Source: Chrysochromulina tobinii (Eukaryota > Haptophyta > Prymnesiales > Chrysochromulinaceae). Taken from it: 16,401 nucleotides of DNA. Both the position numbers and the translations under genes were made by a program. The stretch is from contig JWZX01001581.1 of the NCBI GenBank assembly GCA_001275005.1, positions 1 to 16,401 of the forward strand. Reading direction: 5' to 3'. The notes under the pieces were generated by a model that was not told where the DNA came from, searched no databases, and saw nothing but the letters and a program-made list of their open reading frames with translations. Shown here piece after piece: positions 1 to 8,900 of this stretch (position 1 is the first letter of the stretch; every line of letters begins with the position of its first letter).

Positions 1-3
1 AAT

Positions 4-2019
4 CTAAGGCAAATATCCAAATCGAAGGATGGCGCTGGGAGGTACTCCGGCGAACCTGAGAATGATTTCATCGAAGCCGGCGGGCAGCGCGATCAACGTC
101 AACGAGGAGCAGCCATTGAAGGCGTACCTACCGAGGCTCGTGAGGCCTGCGGGCAGCTCGATCAACGTCATCGAGGAGCAGCCATTGAATGCGCAATCAC
201 CGATGCTCGTGAGGCCAGCGGGCAGTGCGATCGACGTCAACGAGGAGCAGCCAGCAAAGGTGCCCTCACCGATGCTCGTGAGGCCGGCAGGCAGATTGAT
301 CGACGTTAACGAGGAGCAGCAACCAAAGGCCCACTCACCGATGCTTGTGAGGCCAGCGGGCAGCGCGATCGACGTCATCGAGGAGCAGCCCTGGAAGGCG
401 TACGTACCGAGGCTCGTGAGGCCAGCAGGCAGCTGGATCGACGTCAACGAGAAGCAGCCAAAGAAGGCGTTCGCACTGATGCTTGTGAGGCCGGTGGGAA
501 GCGCGATCGACATCAACGAGGAGCAGCCCCAGAAGGTGCCCTCACCGAGGCTCGTGAGGCTGGCAGGCAGCTCAATCGACGTCAACGAGTCGCAGCCATC
601 GAAGGCGCACTCACCGATGCTCGTGAGGCCGGCGGGCAGCGCGATCAACGTCATTGAGGAGCAGCAATAGAAGGCGCGCTCACCGAGGCTCGTGAGGCCG
701 GCGGGCAGCTCGATCGACGTCAACGAGGAGCAGCCATCGAAGGCGGACACACCGAGGCTCGTGAGGCTGGCAGGCAGCTCAATCGACGTCAACGAGGAGC
801 AGCCACAGAAGGCGTACCCACCGAGGCTTGTGAGGCCGGCAGGCAGCTCGATCGACATCATCGAGGAGCAGTCGTTGAAGGCGCAATCACCGATGCTCGT
901 GAGGCCGGCGGGCAGCGCGATCGACGTCAACGAGGAGCAGCCAGAGAAGGCGTGCTCACCGATGCTTGTGAGGCCGGCAGGCAGCACGATCGACCTCATC
1001 GACCTGTCGTCGCAGAACGCGTTCGCCGGCACGCACGCCTCGCCGTGGCGCAGCACGCACGCGGCGAGCAGCACCTTCTTCGGCGCCTCGCCCTCGCCGC
1101 GGATGCACGCGCGCACCCCCTCCATCGGGTACGGGTCTTCACCCGAAGACTCCACGCGCCTCAGCGCGGCCACGTCCACCTCGAAGCCGCCCAGCCCGGT
1201 CACCTTTGCCATGTTGGGCAGCCAGCGCGACGCGTCGGCCGCGTCGGCGATGAGGCGACCGGCGGCGCGGCTGTCCGACAGGTCGAGCTCGGTCACCTCG
1301 ACGAGGTTGCTCGTGAGCGGCAGGCCGACGCGTGCGCACAGCCGCGCGCACAGGACGCGCCGCGCCCGCGCGCGCCACGCGAGGCTCACGCCCTTGAGCG
1401 CGCGCAGCGTCGGAACGTCGGCATCCGCGAGGGCGTCCTCGAGGGCGTCCTCGTTGACGAGCTGCGTCGAAAGCCAGCACACGGGCGCTGGCGGTGTGGG
1501 TGCGTCGGCCGCTCGCGGTGCAGTGGCGTCGTCCTGAGCGTCATGCGTGTACAGCGGCTCCTCCGTCGCCGCCTGCCGCTCCGCCTCGATAGGGAAGTCG
1601 CTCACGACGCCCAGCAGCCGCCCGAGCTCCGGGCCACTCTTGCCGGCGAGGTGGCTGGTGCACAGGGAACGGGAGAGGAGTCGGAGAAGCTCGACGTCCA
1701 CGTCGAGAAAGTGCGCGCCATGCAACAGCTGCGCGAGCTGCGCGAGCGAGCACCCCTTCAGCGCCCCGCCCTCCTCCGCATCGCCCTCGGCGACGCGCGA
1801 GAGCGTGCGGAGCGCAGCCGCAGGCACCAGAGTGGCGAACGCCCCCTCGGCGCCGCCCGTGTCGCTCACCCAGTTGGCGAGCGCGGCCGATCGCGCCGCG
1901 GCCGAACGGGACCACGCGACCTCCTCGCCCTCGGCGCTTCGCACCCTCACATCGCCGTTAACGCCGTCGCCGCCGATATCATCGCCGTCGCCGACGTCGC
2001 CGACCCGACGACGCTTCAT
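4..2019 (-). CDS. Skp1/POZ-like + F-box-like + LRR_5 (BspA-type) repeat protein, 671 aa
   Basis: The frame is open and intronless from ATG at 2019 to TAG at 4-6. Residues 1-5 (MKRRR) form a basic cluster that could be a nuclear signal, followed by a Gly/Asp-rich linker. Residues about 23-158 match the Skp1 plan: a first strand like RVRSAEGEEVAW, a hydrophobic helix FLDVDVELLRLLSRSLC, then GKSGPELGRLLGVVSDF, which parallels Skp1's GKTPEE...NDF segment. Residues about 183-230 resemble an F-box, with LRALKGVSLAWRARARRVL at its core. Residues 334-649 are 14 units of 23 residues (consensus CSSLTSIALPAGLTSIGE), typical of LRR_5. The tail is FDEIILRFAGVPPSAILRF. In known families Skp1 joins a cullin to F-box proteins and LRRs bind substrate; here all three appear in one chain. 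The reading frame and LRRs are certain, the Skp1 match is good by eye, and the F-box call is tentative. The protein is nearly identical to the plus-strand paralogue at 14015-15748. Confidence 0.82.
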   Translation of the reverse strand: MKRRRVGDVGDGDDIGGDGVNGDVRVRSAEGEEVAWSRSAAARSAALANWVSDTGGAEGAFATLVPAAALRTLSRVAEGDAEEGGALKGCSLAQLAQLLHGAHFLDVDVELLRLLSRSLCTSHLAGKSGPELGRLLGVVSDFPIEAERQAATEEPLYTHDAQDDATAPRAADAPTPPAPVCWLSTQLVNEDALEDALADADVPTLRALKGVSLAWRARARRVLCARLCARVGLPLTSNLVEVTELDLSDSRAAGRLIADAADASRWLPNMAKVTGLGGFEVDVAALRRVESSGEDPYPMEGVRACIRGEGEAPKKVLLAACVLRHGEACVPANAFCDDRSMRSIVLPAGLTSIGEHAFSGCSSLTSIALPAGLTSIGDCAFNDCSSMMSIELPAGLTSLGGYAFCGCSSLTSIELPASLTSLGVSAFDGCSSLTSIELPAGLTSLGERAFYCCSSMTLIALPAGLTSIGECAFDGCDSLTSIELPASLTSLGEGTFWGCSSLMSIALPTGLTSISANAFFGCFSLTSIQLPAGLTSLGTYAFQGCSSMTSIALPAGLTSIGEWAFGCCSSLTSINLPAGLTSIGEGTFAGCSSLTSIALPAGLTSIGDCAFNGCSSMTLIELPAGLTSLGRYAFNGCSSLTLIALPAGFDEIILRFAGVPPSAILRFGYLP
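73..1020 (-). repeat. 14 tandem 69-bp units encoding LRR_5 repeats
   Basis: The coding DNA is an array of 69-bp (23-codon) units. Neighbouring units differ mainly at the variable residues before and after the AF motif. The paralogue at 15008-15679 has 10 units, so the array length varies between copies, as expected from unequal exchange or slippage. Confidence 0.9.
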
Positions 2020-2390
2020 GAAGGCACTCTTCCTGATTTGGGAACTTTCTGGAAAATGAATTTCCCTTCACGCACTCCAATTTCGGTTTCCCCAGGTCGA
2101 GTGGCTCTTCTGGGTGTTCAAAACCGCGGGAGGGTGTGTGCCCGTGCGAAATATCTGATACAATGACGCCGAAGTGGCGCCGAAAACAGATAGGATATCT
2201 GAGATACTTCTGATACATCAGATACTTTGTACCACGCACACACGACCTGACCCCACGCCACTCACCTGACCGGTTGCGGTTCTCGCCGTCTCTCGCTCAC
2301 TACGGCGCTCACTACGGCGCCCTGGTTGCGGGTCTCGCCGTCTCGCTCAGTACTCGCTCCACACCCAGCTCCACTACAAGGGCGCGCGCC
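2020..2390. other. Upstream region of the minus-strand LRR gene
   Basis: No gene is visible here. The part nearest the start codon is less GC-rich than the coding DNA. At about 2150-2220 the word GATAC or its complement recurs several times (for example GATACTTCTGATACATCAGATAC), including a near-palindrome. I see no TATA box I would defend. This upstream sequence is not shared with the other two paralogues, so the duplicated block seems to begin close to the ATG. Confidence 0.4.
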
Positions 2391-2575
2391 GTAGTGAGCA
2401 CTTGCATGCAAGGCAGGCCATCCCTTGCTTTGAGCCAGCCACAACCAGGGCGCCGTAGTGAGCACTTGCATGCAAGGCAGGCCATCCCTTGCTTTGAGCC
2501 AGCCACAACCAGGGCGCCGTAGTGAGCACTTGCATGCAAGGCAGGCCATCCCTTGCTTTGAGCCAGCCACAACAA
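2391..2575 (-). repeat. Three tandem 64-bp units containing the family A element core
   Basis: Units begin at 2391, 2455 and 2519 and are almost perfect copies. Read on the minus strand each contains TTGCATGCAAGTGCTCAC followed by TACGGCGCC, the same core found in many myosin introns and in the same orientation. The array lies between the myosin stop codon and the LRR gene start, so it is intergenic or in a UTR. No matching exons are recognisable around it. Confidence 0.85.
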
Positions 2576-2630
2576 AGCGGGGCCGAATTAGCGCATCGTG
2601 TCACGGGCCCAGCACGGCAGCGAATGCACA

Positions 2631-2721
2631 TCCCCACAGCCCTCCATCGTCTCGAGCTCCTGCGAGGCGCCGTGGTGAGCACGTGCATGCTGGGGCCGCT
2701 CCCCACAGCCCTCCATCGTCT
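2631..2721 (-). mobile_element. Family A introner-like element with a 22-bp flanking direct repeat, outside the coding region
   Basis: The core TGCATGCACGTGCTCACC (minus strand) lies between two identical 22-bp direct repeats at 2631-2652 and 2700-2721, which look like a target duplication. A 49-bp stretch from 2666 to 2714, reaching into the right-hand duplicate, is identical to 6626-6674 in myosin intron 21. No open reading frame requires this element to be spliced. Confidence 0.7.
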
Positions 2722-2744
2722 CCAGGCCATCTCGAGGCATGAGG

Positions 2745-2917
2745 AGCGAAAGCGTGAAAGTGCTCACCACGACGCCCCAACCACCAACCACCTCAGGCTC
2801 GTGCTCGTGCACGTACGCGAGCATGGCGCTCTCAGCATGCAAGTGCTCACCGCAACGCGAGCATGGCGCTCTCAGCATGCAAGTGCTCACCGCAACGCGA
2901 GTATGGCGCTCTCAGCA
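2745..2917 (+). repeat. Family A cores in reverse orientation, 40-bp tandem units reaching the myosin stop codon
   Basis: Here the core reads GCATGCAAGTGCTCACC on the plus strand, opposite to every copy in the myosin introns. Two 40-bp units lie at 2817-2856 and 2857-2896. A partial third unit (2897-2917) runs across the myosin stop codon at 2912-2914. A further divergent core (AAGTGCTCACCACGACGCC) begins at 2758. The array is downstream of the myosin coding region, so these copies may sit in its 3' UTR. Confidence 0.75.
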
Positions 2918-5900
2918 GAGCTCGTACATCTCCATCGCCTCCATCGTAGCGAGCAGCTCGAGGCGACGCCAGTTCATCTCGGGCGTGAGGCGTTGCGTCT
3001 CGAGTTGACGAAGCTCAAACTTCAACTCCTCGAGCGCCGTCCGGCCAGCGAAGTTTCGGGCGGTCGCAGGCGCACCTGCCTCGAGGAGGCAATCAGAGGC
3101 AATTAGGGGCAATCAGGGGCAATCAAGGGCGCACCTGCCTCGAGGAGGAGCACTCAGGCTAATGAGGAGGAGCACTCAGGCTAATGAGGAGGAGCACTCA
3201 GGCTAATGAGGAGGAGCACTCAGGCTAATGAGGAGGAGCACTCAGGCTAATGAGGAGGCGCACCAGCCTCAAGGAGGAGCACGGCGGTCTCCCAGTGCCC
3301 CTGCTTCGCGTATTCGTGAAGCGCCGTGTGGCCGAAGTAGGGCTCTGCGAACTCCAGGTCTGGCTGCACCGCATGCTTTCGGATCGCTCGCTTGAAGCCG
3401 GTGGCCGTCTTGATCTGCGTCATCGCCGCCAGGTCGACCGTGTATTTGCCCAGCGTGATCGACCTCGTGCCCGCGGCGAGCGCTGTGTTGAGCGCCACGT
3501 GGTGCTCATAGGCGAACGTGACCCATTTACCTGATGAGGGAGGCAATCCGGAGGTCCTGAGACGCAAATTAGAGGCACTCCGTGCTCATAGGGCGTACGT
3601 GACCCACTTACCGGCGTGCTGTGGATCATCGTCCCATTGCCAATCATACCCAATCAGAGGCAATTAACGACACCCAGGGGCAATCAACGAAACCCACCTG
3701 CCCACTTACCGGTGTGCTGTGGATCATCGTCCCATTGCCAAACGTGCCGTGCGCCCAGCAGGACCTCCACCGTCCGCCGACGCAGCTCCGTGTCTTGGCA
3801 GAGCGCGGCCACATGTAACGGCGACTGGCCGTCGCCCGTCGTCAGGGCGATGGCGCTGGGTTTGAAGCTGAGCAGCACGTCGACGAGTTGACTGGCACCA
3901 TTCGCGACGGCGTTGTGCAATGGTGTGAACCACCGTTCCTGTGAGGAGGCACGCAATCAGAGGCACTCAGCGTGAACTCAGTGTGAACCACCGTTCCTGT
4001 GAGGAGGCACGCAATCAGAACCACTCAGGGACAATCAACGAAACCCACCTGCCCATCGTCACGCTCGAGGCAATCATACCCAATCAGAGGCCATTAACGA
4101 CACCCAGAGGCAATTAACGAAACCCACCTGCCCATCGTCACGCTCGAGGCTCGCCCCAGCCTCGACGAGCAGTCGCCCTATCTCGGGTGCGGCGGCATCG
4201 ATCAGGTCCGCGCGGAAGCACAGATAATTGAGGATGGTCATCCCATCGGCCGGCTTCGCATGCATGTACTCGGGGCCCACCTGATGAGGCAGGCAATCAG
4301 CATGCAATCAGGATGGTCATCCCATCGGCCGGCTTCACATGCATGTACTCGGGGCCCACCTTCCAGCCGTACTCGTTCTTGTAGACCGTGTCGGCATACC
4401 TGGGGGGCGATCGCGCCGTGGTGAGCACTTGCATGCAAGGCAGCTCATCCGTGGCAATCAGACGTCAGCGTACCCCCCTCGGGCAAGGAACCGTCGGACA
4501 GCGCCGTGGTGAGCACTTGCATGCAAGGCACGTCATCAGTGGCAATCAGCGTACCCCCCTCGGGCAAGGAACCGTCGGACAGCGCCAACGTCCCCCGCCA
4601 TGCAGAACTGGAAGATGTCCCTAATTTGGAAGAGGTCGCCCTCGTCGTAAGGCGGCGGTGGCGGTGGCGGTGGCGGTGGCGGCGGCGGTGGCGGCGGCGG
4701 TGGGACTGCGTCATCGGCGCGATCAGAGGCCGCTGGCGAGTTGAGTGGCGCAGTGAACGACGGAGGCGGCCTCTGAAACCGACTGAAGTCAGGTACGCCG
4801 CCATGCCGATTGAGTGTGGCCACCTGTGGGGAAGTGGAGTGGGGCGTCGTGGTGAGCACTTGCATGCGGAGGGGCACGCCGCCATGTCGATTGAGCGAAG
4901 GCTGCCTCCCCGTGGGAAGCAATCAGCGGCAATCAGCGGTCAGAGGTGGCACTCAGCTACCTCTTCTTGGGCGCGCTGACGGAGCTCGGCGAGATGGAGA
5001 TGATCTGAGATGACATCTGGGTGTACAGCCTCACTCGGTGGTGCACCGTCATCTGTGAGGAAGTGGAGGAGGCGTCGTGGTGAGCACGTGCATGCTGAGG
5101 ATGATTTGGGCGTACAATCTCAATCGGAGGCGTCGTGGTGAGCACGTGCATGCTGAGGATGATTTGGGCGTACAATCTCAATCGGAGGCGCACCTTCGTC
5201 TGTGAAGCCCTCGACGGGAGCTATGAATACCAGGTGAGGTTCGTCAGGATTCGATCGGCGCGCTCGGATGGCCCAGCGAAAGGGGGGTGGCAACGGCGCC
5301 TCGATTGCCTCCACCAGCAGCCACAGCAGATGCTTTTCGGTCGTGTCGCGCGCAAACACGCGCAGGCCGAGCGTCGTGCTGAGCGCCTGGAGCATCTCGC
5401 CGTCCAAGAGCAAGCAATGAGTGGCAATCAGAGGCAATCAGAGGCAATCAGAGGCAATTAACGGCACTCACCTGGAGCATCTCGCCGTCCAAGAGCGGCG
5501 TGAGGCAAGGGCAGAGGGTGACGATCGGTCGCGGCGTCTCGCACCTGTGGGGAAGTGGAGTGGGGCGTCGTGGTGAGCACTTGCATGCGGAGGGGCAGAG
5601 GGTGACGATCGGTCGCGGCGTCTCGCACTGGTGACAGTAAGGCGAGTTGTGTCGATTCTGGAAGGTGCATGCCATGCAGGCCCACTCCTTCTTGGGCTGA
5701 TCATAGCGCTGCCATTGGTATTGCGCGTCGCTGAGCGCACAGAACGAGGTGGCATTCACAGCGCCATTCACAGCGCCACCGAGCCGCGCTGCGAGCAGGT
5801 GCTGCAACGTGAGCACCCATAGCACGACCGTCTGGTTCTCATCACCTGTGGGGAAGTGGAGTTGGGCGTCGTGGTGAGCACTTGCATGCGAGGGCACGGC

Positions 5901-8900
5901 CGTCTGGTTCTCATCACCCGAGTCCTCTGGGACTCCAAAGTCCAAGATGAGGAAGGCAATCAGCATGCACTCACCCGAGTCCTCTGGGACTCCAAAGTCC
6001 AAGATGAGGAAGGCAATCAGCATGCACTCACCTGAGTCCTCTGGGACGCCAAAGTCGTAACTGCGGTTCTGCGTGTGGAACGAGAACCAATGATACCTGT
6101 GGGGAAGTGGAGTGGGGCGTCGTGGTGAGCACTTGCATGCAAGGCAGGTCGTCCGCGGCAATCGGTGGTACCAGTGAGCGACGCCCTTGTCATCAGTGGC
6201 AATCAGTGGCAATCAGTGGCAATCGGTGGCAATCGGTGGTACCAGTGAGCGACGCCCTTGTCCATGCCTCCACTCGCGGCGGCTCCTGCAGTGCCCCCGA
6301 GGCTCAACCGACCAACGCCCGCGGCGTTCGGCGAGTCGTAGAGCTTCTTGAGTAACGGTGTCTCCAGCCCGACGGAGATGCGCATCACCTGATGAGGGAC
6401 GCAATCAAGAACTCATCAGAGGTCCATCAGAGGTCAATCAGAGGTCAATCAGAGGGCCATCAGAGGTCGATCAGAGGCCATCACCTGATTGAGGTCGAGG
6501 CTTAATTTCCCTCCGCCATCATCTTCATCCCAAGTCACCCGATTACAGCCTTTGGATAGCCTCACAAACGCTTGCTTGAACCGCTTCCCAGCTCTCCTCG
6601 AGGTCACCTGTGAACAAAGGGGTACGGCGCCGTGGTGAGCACGTGCATGCTGGGGCCGCTCCCCACAGCCCTCCTCGAGGTCCCCTTGACGAAACACGTG
6701 TCTTGCCTTGACGAAACACGTGTCTTGCTGCCCCCGCTGCCCCCGTTCCGAGAGCGGCACTCAGTGGGCACTCAGTGGCAATCACCCTGATGAGGAGGGC
6801 ACTCAGTGGCAATCACCTTGATGAGGAGGGTGCCAAGCTGCAGCCGCTGCACCCGTTCCGAGAGCGGTAAGCAGGCAAGCGCCGAGTTGCCCGCGGGGGT
6901 CGAGACCCATTCGGCATCCGAGGTATCAGCATCCGAGGTATCAGCATCCGAGGGATCCGCATCCGAGGGATCGGCATCCGAGGTATCAGCAACCGCGGCG
7001 GGCTGCACGGCGATCGCCGCCGCGGCGTCGTGTTGGGCGTCGGCCATCGCTTTTGCCGCCGCTGCGGCGGCCGCTGCTGCGGCCGCGGACGCAGCGGCGG
7101 ACGCAGCGGCGGCGGCAGCTTGCGCTTCTGCCGCCGCCTTCGCCGCAGCTGCCTTCGTGCGAGCTTGCAGTGCCAATGCTGCCTCGGCCTCCTCAACGGT
7201 CGTTCGCAACTCGGCGGTTTGTACCGGTAGCGAGCGTGCGTGTGCAAGCAGCTGCTCCACCTGATGAGGGCGCAATCAGAGGCAATCAGTGCACTCAGAT
7301 GTAATCAGTGCAATCAGAGGCAATCAAAGGCATCTGCTCCACCTCCGTGCATGCCTCCGCCGACGTCATGTCCAATCAGATGTAATCAGTGCAATTAGAG
7401 GCAATCAAAGGCATCTGCTCCACCTCCGTGCATGCCTCCGCCGACGTCATGTCGAGCAGCGCCGTCCCGAGCGCGTCCTGCACGCGCACGGTCTCCGAGC
7501 AGGTCCGACCGACGCTGGCGCGCACGCTGCACCGCCGGCGTCTGGTGCGCAACGTCTTCTGCAGTCTGGAGCAGCTCGGTGAGCAATGCCAAATTGAGGC
7601 CGTCGCTCTCTCGTTGCAGCTGCGCGTCGAGCTGCGCCACCTGCGATCGGTGGCAATCAGTGGCAATCAGTGGCAATCAGTGGCACTCAGTGGCACTCAG
7701 TGGCACTGAGTGGCGATAATCAGTGGCACTCAGTGGCACTCAGTGGCACTGAATGGCGATAATCAGTGGCACTCAGTGGCACTCAGTGGCACTGAATGGC
7801 GATAATCAGTGGCACTCAGTGGCACTCACCTGATCCAACGCCTGGACTCGCCGTTCAACCTCCTTGACAATCCCCGTGTTGAGGCCGGCACGCACCTGTG
7901 GAGAAAAGGGAGCACGCGCCATGGTGAGCACTTGCATGCAAGGCGAGGAGGCAGATCGCCCGTATGGAGGCGCCATGGTGGGCACTCGCATGCAAGGCGA
8001 GGAGGCGGATCGCCCGTATGGAGGCGCCATGGTGAGCACTCGCATGCAAGGCGCGGCGGCGGATCGCCCGTATGGAGGCCGGCACTCACCGCGGCCGCGA
8101 GGGTCCAATCCGAGGTCATCCGAGGTCATCCGAGGTCATCCGAGGTCATCAGAGGTCGTCAGTGGCAATCAGACGCACCGCGGCCGCGAGGGCAGCCTTG
8201 AGGGAGTCGAGCTCATTGCTTTGTAGGGCATCTGCCAAAGCTCGGGTGGCCTTCTGTTGCTCGACGAGCTGTGACGCGAGGTGCTGGGCGCGCTGTACCA
8301 GCTCGTCGACGAAGCTGATCTTGAGCGCCATCGCGAGCGCGATCTCGAGTGCGGGGAGATCGCGTGCGTCGATGGCGCTCTGGAGCGCCGCGGTGGCCTT
8401 GGCACGTGCCTGTGGTGAAAAGGGGGCGAGGCGTCGTGGTGAGCACTTGCATGCCTGTGGGGAAGGAGAAGGACCTGCCTGGCACGTGCCTGGAGTGATG
8501 AAAGGAGCAATCAGTGGCAATCCGAGGCAATTAACGTCACTCACCTGGAGTAATGAAAGGAGCTGCTGCGCCTCGCCGACGAGATCGTCTTGCAGTTGTA
8601 CCTGTGGGGAAGGGAGACACGGCGCGCCATGGTGAGCACTTGCATCTCGCCGACGAGATCGGCATGCAGATGGTACCTGGAGCGCGCCCGCGATGGCGCT
8701 CTCAAGCGCCGTTACATCGGATCTCGAGATTGCATCTCGGAGCTGCTCGGTGATCTCCCTGATTAACGCGATCTCGCGCGCGATCTCGAGCTGCTGCTGC
8801 TGCTCCTCCTTGAGGAACACCTGATGACGGAGGCCATCAGAGGCCATCAGAGGTCATCAGAGGTCGTCAGAGGTCATCAGTGGCCATCAGAGGTCATCAA

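Larger units (their letters stand above)
2912..4649 (-). other. C-terminal ankyrin repeats with an embedded WWE domain (exons 29-34)
   Basis: Ankyrin-type units include [17 protein letters not shown] with [47 protein letters not shown] and [20 protein letters not shown] with EAGAP. Between them, residues about 1712-1774 match a WWE domain: [14 protein letters not shown], then [12 protein letters not shown] and [12 protein letters not shown] domains bind ADP-ribose units or E3 partners. Intron 32 splits the WWE domain after the GGT/Gly codon's first base. Confidence 0.75.
7424..8820 (-). other. Helical repeat region after the converter (exons 16-20)
   Basis: Residues about 804-1041 contain diverged repeats of roughly 50 residues, each with an [19 protein letters not shown]-like core: [40 protein letters not shown] and [20 protein letters not shown]. 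They are predicted by eye to be helix pairs and could act as a lever arm in place of IQ motifs. Exon 20 carries a +1 shift: an upstream frame ([12 protein letters not shown]...SDLLGD) gives way to a downstream frame ([20 protein letters not shown]). Confidence 0.6.

Noticed and set aside
952-2166. 404-residue plus-strand open frame antisense to the Skp1/LRR gene
   Set aside because: It is Arg/Ala-rich with no domain, and lies opposite a frame with clear Skp1-like and LRR content. High GC makes long antisense frames common; the matching antisense frame also appears under the paralogue.
5448-6212. Continuous 254-residue minus-strand frame across introns 24-26
   Set aside because: It reads real exons together with element sequence, giving peptides like MLIAFLI and [15 protein letters not shown] that recur wherever the elements occur. 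The introns break the zinc finger unless removed.
6806-7264. Plus-strand Ala/Ser-rich frame of 152 residues
   Set aside because: It is the complement of the Ala-rich coiled-coil exon 21 and has no independent support.
7641-7829. CRISPR-like array
   Set aside because: The units are contiguous short minisatellites without unique spacers, lie in an intron of a eukaryotic gene, and no cas gene is present.
8677-8820. IQ motif after the converter
   Set aside because: The sequence [19 protein letters not shown] lacks the IQxxxRGxxxR pattern.
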